The notes below the pieces were generated by a model. It searched no databases. It was not told the origin of the DNA and worked only from the letters and a program-made list of their open reading frames with translations. From Saccoglossus kowalevskii (lineage: Eukaryota > Hemichordata > Enteropneusta > Harrimaniidae), in the NCBI RefSeq assembly GCF_000003605.2, contig NW_003142824.1, forward strand, positions 11,671 to 37,710: a stretch of 26,040 nt of DNA, given 5' to 3'. This document shows, in pieces, positions 1 through 8,699 of this stretch. Positions within the stretch are counted from its first letter, which is position 1. Every line of letters begins with the position of its first letter. The position numbers were made by a program, and so were the translations under genes.

Positions 1-109
1 AGTAGATCGCAACAGATGGTTTAGGATACAGCTACTGTACTGTATCTTTTAAAACTGCAGACTCATAAGATGTCTTGGCTGATTTCGACTAGCTCGCCAT
101 CTGGCCTGT

Positions 110-203
110 CATTAACCTTATCAGTAGATGTCATGGCAACCACTGTCAAACTGACTGACCTCGTCATTTAACCCTTATCAGTAGATGCCATGGCAACCAC
201 CGT
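110..203 (+). repeat. 55-base-spaced direct repeat carrying RFX-like motifs
   Basis: CATTAACCTTATCAGTAGAT (110-129) and a near copy from 165 are each followed by TG(T/C)CATGGCAACCAC. The segments ATGTCATGGCAACC (128-141) and ATGCCATGGCAACC (185-198) resemble RFX X-box sites, the second containing the palindrome TGCCATGGCA. Function not shown. Confidence 0.7.
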
Positions 204-242
204 TAGGCTGAAATATAAATCATGACAGTACAGACAAACTAA

Positions 243-301
243 AAATTGGCATTCCAGCGCAGCAGCCAATCAGCGACGGCCTAACGCTTAGATGCCAATT
301 T
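243..301. repeat. Inverted repeat around a CCAAT motif
   Basis: AAATTGGCAT (243-252) and ATGCCAATTT (292-301) form a perfect 10-bp stem. The loop contains AGCCAATCAGCG (264-275), a good NF-Y type CCAAT box. It may be a small foldback element or part of a promoter; no gene start follows clearly. Confidence 0.6.
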
Positions 302-533
302 CGGTTTCAAATACCCCGGCTTAGTGTTCTATGTTCTTCGCGTAATTAGGTGTTTGTATGCAAGGGATTTTTCCACACAAAAACGACGAATTCGGCCGAA
401 TTTTGGTTATCGGTTGGCTTAATATAACCCCAACGGACCTTATTTTTGTGAAAGATTGGTATTTTTGTCCTGATTTGTAGGAATCTGAAAACCGCGTTTC
501 ACAACTTGTCTCTTATTTAGTTTTATGCGTCAT

Positions 534-549
534 TCAAGATGGCGGCCCC
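534..549 (+). promoter_or_regulatory. YY1-like motif
   Basis: CAAGATGGCGGCCCCC matches the AAGATGGCGGC YY1 consensus often found near animal transcription starts. The ATG in it opens only five codons, so it is not a start codon of a gene here. Confidence 0.35.
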
Positions 550-775
550 CATATAGTAAATATCGCATTTATTTTATTATATCAGATGTGCGCCAGCTGA
601 CTGTGGTTTTACCATATATGTATGAGATCGTTAGCTAACAACGGACAGGACAGTCAATGTGATCATTACAGTTCTGTATTTCAGCAACTGATTCTCATTC
701 ATATTCGAGACTGCATACGCCAATATATTATACCCTGCGTAAACAAATTATTTGTGTCTGATAAGGCGGTCATCA

Positions 776-904
776 GAACAAAAGAAGTCGATCGTCGGTA
801 AAACGCCAAAGGTTCGTGTTCGAAGGTGTTATGAACGCGTTCGAATATCTCATTATTCTGAAAATCTGCGTCATATTCGCAAAACGTGTTTTGTTGGCAT
901 TTCT
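776..904 (+). repeat. Direct duplication, copy 1
   Basis: Matches 972-1103, about 197 bases downstream. Shared blocks include ACAAAAGAA, CGCCAAAGG, TGTTCGAAGGT.TTATGAACG, CGTTCGA.TATCTCAT, and CATATTCGCAAAACG. Small ORFs over both copies carry the same YERVR.SH peptide only because the DNA is duplicated. Confidence 0.85.
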
Positions 905-971
905 GTTTTAGCGAATCTAAACCAATCCATAAAAACGCATATTATACAATAAACCGCACATGTGACGTCGA

Positions 972-1103
972 AAACAAAAGAAAGCACTCATCCGTTAAAC
1001 CGCCAAAGGATCATGTTCGAAGGTATTATGAACGCGTTCGATTATCTCATAATCTGCGTCATTTTTACGTCATATTCGCAAAACGTTTTTCGTTGTCATT
1101 TCC
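972..1103 (+). repeat. Direct duplication, copy 2
   Basis: Second copy of the 776-904 segment, with small indels (an AATCTGCGTCATTTTTACGT stretch differs). No repeat-specific ends are visible, so the nature of the duplicated element is unknown. Confidence 0.85.
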
Positions 1104-1197
1104 GGTTGTTACGTCTCATTTAATTAAGAAGAAAGAAAATAATATCGTCAAGTACGCACACAAAAACGATAAGACAAAGACACACTTATCCTAATAG

Positions 1198-1262
1198 GTT
1201 GGAAAATAGTGTTGAGGGCCACTCCTGACTGGCCTTCCCCGTAATTTGGCAATTATTCCAAC
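1198..1262. repeat. Small foldback
   Basis: GTTGGAA (1198-1204) pairs with TTCCAAC (1256-1262), with an inner GGCCA/TGGCC pair. Imperfect hairpin of about 65 bases, possibly a tiny MITE relic. Confidence 0.4.
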
Positions 1263-1303
1263 ATTTCGTAATATTGAAATATTGGTCAGTTGGTTATATA
1301 TGA

Positions 1304-1815
1304 CGTCCAGTGATTAAAAACATCACATTCGTAGCACTGTGCCGGGTTCGATATGGGATACATAGCGACAAATACAACACGTTTGAAATACACTGCTTGA
1401 CATTCAAACACTGTAGTGACGACTGAAGCGCTTCAATTAGGCTGATTATATGAATATTATATAAATATGAACGTACTTAAGATTACAATTACTGATGCAT
1501 ATTTATAATTAACGTTCACACAGCATAACATTCATACCAATTACAGTCCCGGTTTCTGTAAAACTTTAACCAAAGAATAAAAAAACTAAAAACAAGTTTG
1601 TATATGACAAGGGTTTCAGAAAGTATACAATGAGGGAACATGTAAATAAAGATCGTTTTCTTGTGTGATTATAAATAAACATTTTTCTTGTCTAGCCTGT
1701 GTATTAGCGAGTATTCCTGAATTACCGGCACTCCTTATGTGATATGCGTTAGATGAATGTAAATGTGCCTTGTTTGGGGATAATTGAAAGTGGTTCAGTG
1801 GCGAAATTCGTGCCA
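1304..1815. other. AT-rich non-coding stretch
   Basis: I see no gene, splice-flanked exon or element here. The minus-strand ORF that crosses 1616-1816 has no recognisable feature and runs into the minisatellite. Confidence 0.6.
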
Positions 1816-1919
1816 ATCTCGTACGTAATGTTCGTCATGTCCATTTCGTTCGTAGTGTTCGTCGCGTCCATCTCGTGTGTACTATTTGTCGTGTCTATCT
1901 CGTACGTACTGTTCATGAG
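1816..1919 (+). repeat. 27-bp minisatellite, 3.9 copies
   Basis: Units start at 1816, 1843, 1870 and 1897, pattern AT(C/T)TCGT.CGTA.TGTTCGTC..GTC(C/T). Because 27 is a multiple of 3 the minus strand stays open and reads as a 9-residue repeat (STYEIDTTN-like). No domain is recognisable and the reading frame has no supporting gene context. Confidence 0.9.
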
Positions 1920-2645
1920 ATAGTTCAACATTATCCAATCAGCAAGCGCCTAATGTAGGCATGCGCGTGCATTATGGGCGTACACAATCTTTAGTGTTTG
2001 AGTCAATCACTATCGAATTTGAATAAGAGCTGATGATCGGCTTTATAATATTTGTTATAAATACGTTTATATGTTAACCCCAGCTTTGTGCTTTTCAACG
2101 TATAGCTATATTTTAAATTAAAATTATATTTTACACTTAGACAAAAATCAGTCTAATTGTAAAAAAAACCATCCAATTAACGCTGTATATACATGTACAC
2201 ATATTAACAGAATATCCCTATATAGTTTTACAAATGTTAATCTACCCTTTGTATTTTAAATTAATAATTCGCAATAGTTAGTAGTGTCTGTTATTTGGTT
2301 GCCTACAATCTCACGTTTAGATTGAACAAGTAATTTGTAAAATAAATACATAATAACAGCCTGTTTTTTTCTAAAAAACAAATATATGTCATGAATTTGT
2401 TTTTGCGTATCTGTTGACCGACTTAATTAGTTGATTACGAGCGAATTGCTGTGTTATGTCTGTCATCGTTTAGGTCTATTTGAAGTTTTGGACGGAACTT
2501 GGCTCAGTGATTTGGAACTAATTACCAGATAACCGTCGCGATTCTGACAGTTGGTATCCATAGTTATTAATGTAGTGAACGATTAATCAAAAGATATGAC
2601 GTATTCAGTACTTAGTGTGATTGGCTTTAGGATTGAAGGTTACGC
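1920..2645. other. AT-rich non-coding stretch
   Basis: No coding, RNA or mobile-element signal is recognisable; poly-A/T runs only. Confidence 0.6.
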
Positions 2646-2689
2646 CCTAGAGTCTTTTTACTGCTTGTAATTGGTTAGAGTTTGAAAAT

Positions 2690-2870
2690 GATAAAGAGAG
2701 TTTGAGTTGGTCTGGGGAGCACAGCACGATAGACGCAGAATAGAGAGAGTGCAGTCCTGGAGAGACGAGTCCAGTCCTGGAGAGACCTGGGGCGAGCCTT
2801 GAGGCAGTCCAGTCTTGGGCGAGTCTTGGTTCAGCCTTGTGAGAGTCTTGGGGACTTTTCCCCAGGGCGC
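2690..2870 (+). repeat. G-rich strand-biased block with short direct repeats
   Basis: CAGTCCTGGAGAGAC occurs exactly at 2752-2766 and 2772-2786 (20-base spacing), followed by decayed GAGTCTTGG / GAGCCTTGAG variants to about 2860. The plus strand is G-rich and C-poor compared with the surroundings. It continues into a GC-richer stretch to about 3100 that could be an old LTR or 5'UTR-like sequence, but no ends are found. The 175-codon minus ORF over it has no recognisable domain. Confidence 0.6.
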
Positions 2871-3199
2871 TGTGTCTTATAGAGTGCTCCAAAAGATCGA
2901 CTAAGACGAGAGTTGAAACGTATTTCGTTGTGTGTGCCTTATTTGACTGTAAAGTATAAGTGACTTTCCCGATCCCGTACCTCAAGGGGACGAGATATAG
3001 AGACGAGACGAGTTTCCCTCCCTGGCAAGTGTGGAGAACCCGAGAGTACAGAAAGAATTTCCCCGTGATATATATACGGAAATCGTCTGTAAAACCTTCT
3101 AATAGCAGAAACAAGCTGTCGTGATTTGTCGGTTTCAAGTTTGAAGGCGGACAGTAGAATATAAAACAACTCAATTAATACTGGTAGCAAAAAGTTATT

Positions 3200-4035
3200 T
3201 ATGTAAATATATTTTTTTTATCAAACATACCCTAGTTAGAATGTGTAATTTAGGACCAAAGTAAGAAATTGATAGCTTATATTGTGTAGTTTTATTGTAA
3301 GTAAAGATTGTAATTACTCAGTCAGTAATCAGTTTGTATTATATCAGTGATTTGTAATAATCTTAAATTCAGTGAATTGTAAATATTGAAATCATGCATG
3401 TTGATTATGAGTGATATTATGTTTGAAAAATAATCAAATTAATTACTTCTAACGTTAATTTAATTCTATTGAAACTCACCTAGTGCTCCTCGATTAATCA
3501 AAACACTGCATTTACAGGATGTTAAAAGCACTAAATATATGCACTGTTTCAGAGTTTGACGTGTTTTTACTGAAGGGGGGTTTACTGCGTAAAAAGGAAA
3601 CCACGAAGACAGTACTCAAACACATTGCTGGCACAAGATATGTTGTGAAGATATGTATCTGGCACATCGACTAAATATATAGACAAGTTTAATCCTAGAT
3701 AGGAATTAAATGTGGGAATATGAATCATGGGCGTGGTGTTACAACTCATGACCCAATAAGTAACCATTTTCTGCTAACAATATGTTTTTCTCTCTGCCGT
3801 CACATAACATGTGTTGTGTACTATTAGCTATGTATACTTCAAACATTCAATAGTTTTGATTCGGCCAAAATGAGGACAAGTAGTGAATATTGTTGTGATA
3901 TTAGACTTTTTGCTGTAATATAAATGTATTTTGATAATGTTCAGTTAGCTCGTGAGGCTTGCCCAGCTGCAAAATTAGAATAGACAACATGTATTGTCAT
4001 TGCTAATTAATATTGTTTTGTGAACACGAGTCAGT
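3200..4035. other. AT-rich non-coding stretch
   Basis: Nothing identifiable between the G-rich block and the probable LTR. Confidence 0.6.
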
Positions 4036-4655
4036 TGTTACCCAGCTCCAGGCCAGGGCCGTGCTTTTCCATTCAGCTACAGTGCATTGCAGTCAGATCC
4101 GATGCAGTGTCGACGTGGCAGCCAGCACATGTCTCAAGATAATACCTGTCCGATTCGGGATGTGGGACTGATAGATGAGAGACAGCCTGCTGTTATTCAA
4201 AGACCTGTTTCGCCAGAAACCGTGGTTTGCTGATCTTGGTCGTTTCTTTGCACGGATGGATGGAAGTAGCGTAATATTACGGCCAGTCACGTCCAGTTTG
4301 CATTCCTTGAGGCCTCGTTGTTTGAAGCCATAGAACTGATTTCGTCGTGGACGTTACTGTGAATGACTGTACTCTCTGAAACTACACAGTACGAGTTTTG
4401 CACCTAAATGGGAAAGGCAATTTCGAGCTGGTCTATTATCAGTATCATTATTGTTATTGTTGTAATATATATTGCTGGCCGGTTTGTCATTTATATTACC
4501 TCTGTTAATGTTTTATGCTTATTGTATAATTAAATTAGCATTTTTTGACATATTCTGGTTGTATGCCTTTGTTTGACCTTTAGTGTTTCGTCCTGGAGTG
4601 CGGGATATTGGCGGCCAGGGTGGCGGCAGACTACCTCGTATTCCCGTTCGTAACA
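4036..4655. mobile_element. Probable solo LTR (Gypsy-like)
   Basis: A 620-base block starts TGTTACCC (4036) and ends TCGTAACA (4655), giving perfect 6-bp terminal inverted repeats TGTTAC/GTAACA of the TG...CA kind typical of LTRs. The ends are GC-rich and the middle is AT-rich with a TATA-like stretch near 4465. No primer-binding site or polypurine tract adjoins either end and no gag/pol is present, so it would be a solo LTR. The flanking 5 bases (TCAGT and AAAGA) do not match, so no target-site duplication survives, which weakens the call. Orientation is not assigned. Confidence 0.45.
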
Positions 4656-7030
4656 AAAGACTGTACAATCGCATACATTTAATTAAGGGTACTATACTAG
4701 AGATATGTAGTTTTTAATATTATATTTTGTTTGATATTGTATGTTGATGAACACATTTCAGTACAATTTATCATGAACTAAAACTTAATCCTTCGATTGA
4801 ATACACATAAACACACATATGCAATGAGTAATTGAGTACTTGGGATAGCAAACACCACACATGTTTTTGTTGCTGCATTACTGTGATTTTCATAAAAAAA
4901 ATCAATGTTGCATAAGCATTGATTTTACCCAATGGTTGTTTTTGCTGATGAACAGAATTTTATCTGAGGGCATTCATAACTGAGTAGGTTTGTTTTGAAC
5001 CCTGAGTTTTAGACACGTTTTAGGTTCTTCTTCTTCATAACAATCTCGTCACAGTTCGACGGTGTTCTTCTCTATTTGTCATTTTGAGCTCTTTTAGAAC
5101 GACTAGCGCGGTGCGATAGGTAGTGTGTCAATCTTTAGTGCAGAGGAACTCGCCGGGATCAATAATTTATGCGTTTATCTATAACATTATTCGTGTATGT
5201 ATATGCACAACCAAGATATAAATAATCCAATTCAGTCGTCGACAGCCAATATCGATAAGGGTGGATGACGATTAGATTGTTATTTGACATTTAGGGTTCG
5301 TTATAATCTATATACACACCACCAAGCTGCAATGAACCGTTTGTATTTCAAGATTGCATTTCATTTAGTTGTAGATACATTGTGAGCAGATCACTGAATC
5401 AGATAAGGAATTATTGTTGCCAACGTCAGGAAATATCTCTTAATCAAATAAGGCCCATACTAAAGTGATTGTGTGGGCAGAAAGGTCAGCTGTGATATAT
5501 TATTTATATTTAAATATATTTGAAAATGAAAATGCTTTTTGAAACTGCATATGGCATTACATACAGCTATATTAAAAATAAAAGTGTAAACAAAATATTA
5601 GGAGTATGTATACCTGAAAATAAAAACTCAATTTCAAATGGTCAACGCTAAATCTATTTTGGGTCGCTTGTCTCATATAAACAAAAATTATCCTCCATCA
5701 GCATAGTTGTGGGAACACATATAATCTAGTGTACATGATGTTGTATTCACCAACTCTGACTATCCGTGCCACAGACATTGTTAGCAAGTCGAGTAATAAG
5801 ATGACACACACAACCAAGTTAAGTAGATGGTGTTAACAAAGGTTCATCTGCGTCAGCAAATGTCATGGTGTTGATACACAGTTACAAATATACTAGGTCA
5901 CTCATGTTTTTTGCTGCACAAATTCTCAATGTATACAAACAATGTTTACTAGAATGAAAGTGGTTTACATGTGGGTAGGTACATGCTACATGCATGTTGA
6001 TTACAGGCAACTTGGGCATTGTTTGTGTTTGTGTCAAAAATTCACAATATTTCACACAAGTTTACGTATATATGTTAATTAGAAGGGCACAAATAATTAT
6101 AAGGTATACAAAGAAATACTATAATAATAGTTTTTGAACAACATTTACAACATGGAGTCCATCGGGATCCTTCTAAATTATAAGGTTTGTTTGAAACATG
6201 CCTCAGATATATGGTTGAGAAAACATACTATATCTTTAATTGTCTCCACCAACACTGACTGTGTTCTGTTTTTATCTACTCTGTGTCAGCTCATTGTATA
6301 TTCTCCAGCCGAGTTCACAATAATTTTAAAATTGCGGCTGCAGTTGATAAATTGAGATTCTCTAAATTTAGGTATATATAACGGTATATATAAGAATAAT
6401 AAATCTCTACCACAGACGCAATTATTTATTCTTACTATAACTCTACACTATTCTATTGATATGTCTTCTCATGACAAAAACAATTTATTCAAATTCATAA
6501 GCTTCTATTTTATTCTTCATTCTCGTAACAAATTGGGCATTGAACAAATCTGGCAATGGTGTATAATATTTCAAAGCCTTACTGTCTTTATAGCAACTGG
6601 AACCATATCTTCGATGAAGTGTAACTAATTTGTTTATGTATGACGGACAATTCCTCCTAAAAAGATCAAGAATTTCTCATTAACGTTTGAGTTACTAATG
6701 ATTCTATGGCAAAGGGATTCAAATATAGTGTTCTAGTTACTTGTTTATACCTTTTAAAGTTAAAAATGCCAAAATTTTTCCCAAAATAATCTCTACCAAA
6801 ATCCATTAGCATTCGTCGAAAGCAACTTCTTCCGAAAATACTAATTGATACTATCCTAATTGCCGAACATTATTGTGACGTGTTTTTTTTAGTGTTTTGG
6901 TTTTATGTGAGTGCGAACACAATTACCATTGAGCTAGGGAGACGCCCCATGCGTTTTCTATAAATAGATCGTCAGGCTTGAATTCGTAATCATTCATTAC
7001 AATACCTCGGGTGGTCGGCAGGTGTGTTTG
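4656..7030. other. Long AT-rich stretch without recognised gene
   Basis: I find only short open frames, none with domain-like motifs or convincing splice context. A GC-richer patch at 5030-5160 has short open frames on the minus strand but nothing I recognise. Confidence 0.55.
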
Positions 7031-7033
7031 AGT

Positions 7034-7074
7034 TGTGGTGTTACCACATGGCGTGTGGGACAATTGGTGCCAAT
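7034..7074. repeat. Pair of small palindromes
   Basis: TGTGGT-GTT-ACCACA (7034-7048) and ATTGG-TG-CCAAT (7063-7074) lie next to each other just below the truncated end of the LINE endonuclease fragment. Purpose unknown; may be the edge of a small foldback element. Confidence 0.5.
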
Positions 7075-7112
7075 ACACCACATGTATTTCAATACCGTCA
7101 CGTTTGGTCGTA

Positions 7113-7481
7113 TCAATGCTGAAAATTTGGTGTCGAGCTCGGTTTTTTAACTAAATTCCAGTCGCCCACTGCAATTATACTCTCATTCCCTATAATATTT
7201 ATTTCATTTTGTAACTCTTTATAAAACTGGGGGTTGTCCTCATTTGGGCCATAAATTGAAACGAGTGTAAAACGAAAGACACCAACTGACAAAACTATCA
7301 AGACATAGTTCCCCATGTCATCAGCTTTATATGGTTTTCGAATAAAATAGTGACTCCTCTGCTATTGCTGCGACCGGAGCTAAAAAAACATGTATTACCC
7401 CATTCTGTCCGCCAGAGATCTTCCAACGCAGTAGTCGCCCAAGTCTCTGACATTCAGTGGCAACAGCTGCAAGTTAACCAT
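7113..7481 (-). pseudogene. LINE retrotransposon: broken apurinic/apyrimidinic endonuclease domain
   Basis: The minus strand carries the start of a LINE ORF2 endonuclease domain in pieces. From ATG at 7479-7481 comes LQLLPLNVRDLGD (the strand-1 'LNVRGL' motif), then a stop. A second frame gives EWGNTCFFSSGRSNSRGVTILF. A third (7113-7316) gives FRFTLVSIYGPNEDNP and IIAVGDWNLV, the 'NIYGPN.d.p.F' and 'GGDFNlvl' motifs. The segment that normally carries the catalytic QETH is missing, so there is an internal deletion plus at least two frame changes, and the copy ends abruptly after the GDWN motif. No reverse transcriptase follows downstream on this strand. It is a dead fragment of an APE-type non-LTR element; the clade is not resolved. 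Confidence 0.82.
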
Positions 7482-7499
7482 AATTGTGTTATTGGACCA

Positions 7500-8440
7500 C
7501 TCCAGGACTAAAAAACAAAACAAAACACAAACAGGGAGAAAAAAATTACATGTTAACAAGGCAATAGATATAACAGAAAAGACATTTAGAAATAAATAGA
7601 TAACATAACTCGTGCACTTGCATAATTTCTTGCTAGCTAATCAAAGATGAAACAAAAAGCCACCCGACTCAAAATAACTAACATGTTCGCTGTCCACGCA
7701 ACTATGTACTATACTAATGTAACTTTGATAACCGGTAAATTGTGAAAACCTGGCAGACACGATTCATTATGGTAGTCAATCACAGATCACATATACAAGT
7801 ATCTTAGCATCTAAATAACCACTTAATAGCATTAAACATTTCGAATCTCACCTGTACGAATACGGGTTATTGAATGTCATGGTTGTGTCTAATTTTGTAT
7901 TATCAATCAGTGACCGACCTGGCACTGTAATTAAGAATTCACTGTGTCATATCAAGATTGCCACATTTACATTTACCTAATTACAGATTTTGTACCCAGA
8001 TTAACATTACAAAAGACATCAATTACTTTTGTGACAGCCAATTTTCTTTTCCATTTCTATTTACATGTATAAGGGCGAAAAAATAAATGAAAAACGAATA
8101 TGCACTTGATAGGAAAGAATTATTTCCATTGAATCTCACTTTCACCGATTTTTACCGTCAAAGAAAACAATATTTTCATACCAACATTCCATAATATTTT
8201 GTAACTTTTTCCACAATGGTTAACAAATGTTAATGTTCAGTTTTCCGTTTCTAAACACAGTTTTACCACTTTCTGTTCTTCAACACTGAGCTCACGTGAT
8301 ATAGTTTCCAAATACTCTCATTCTTTAATTCTTGTACTCGCTTTGTTTACTAAATTTGGTTTCCAGTTATTTTGTCTTGGCTTTTCTCTATTCTAGTCAA
8401 AGTTTCTTTCAGAAAACAGCGGAATTCTGTCCTTTCAGTT
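7500..8440. other. AT-rich stretch, possible intron of the minus-strand gene
   Basis: No exon or element recognised. If the lysine-rich exon at 8447-8562 is real, this is its first intron. Confidence 0.45.
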
Positions 8441-8446
8441 TCTTAC

Positions 8447-8562
8447 TTGTCCGTCCCAGGTGTTGACAAACCACTACAAGCATGGCTGGACGGCGAAGGC
8501 GGTTTTTCTTCATTTTGCTTTCCTTTCTTCTCTTGCTTGCGGCTACTTTTCTTGGACATCAT
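8447..8562 (-). CDS. Possible lysine-rich first coding exon of an unknown protein
   Basis: On the minus strand, two adjacent ATGs (8560-8562 and 8557-8559) open 38 codons, MMSKKSSRKQEKKGKQ then a Pro/Ser-rich part (EEKPPSPSS...) ending LSTPGTD. The frame runs directly into a donor-like GTAAGA (8441-8446, read in reverse), leaving two coding bases; without splicing the frame hits TAA at once. The charged, low-complexity, GC-richer composition differs from the surrounding AT-rich DNA and looks like the N-terminus of a cytosolic or nuclear eukaryotic protein. I do not recognise the family and found no matching second exon at lower coordinates. The plus-strand ORF over the same bases is a pyrimidine-rich shadow. 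Confidence 0.42.
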
Positions 8563-8625
8563 CAACACGCATTCACTTTACTATTTAGTTGATTTTTCAG
8601 AGAACACAGACTGTGGTTGTCACAT

Positions 8626-8685
8626 TACGTAGCTGTTTGCCGGGAACTCGAAGTGCACGCTGATACCCTCCACCATCTTGCCAGT
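8626..8685 (-). other. Short upstream ORF before the lysine-rich exon
   Basis: On the minus strand a well-placed AAGATGG start opens about 19 codons (MVEGISVHFEFPANSYVM) ending in TGA, roughly 65 bases before the MMSKK start. It could be a uORF in a 5'UTR, or a separate short exon ending near GTAATG. It resembles no protein I know. Confidence 0.25.
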
Positions 8686-8699
8686 TCAGTCTAGCTATT

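Noticed and set aside
752-1194. Two ORFs sharing a YERVR.SH peptide
   Set aside because: The similarity comes from the local DNA duplication; the frames shift relative to each other outside it and have no gene context.
1340-1360. GGTTCGA-like tRNA B box
   Set aside because: No A box or cloverleaf can be formed around it; no tRNA or tRNA-derived SINE is supported in the window.
2647-3174. 175-codon minus-strand ORF
   Set aside because: Its length comes from the G-rich, stop-poor block on the other strand, and its sequence follows the short repeats; no recognisable domain.
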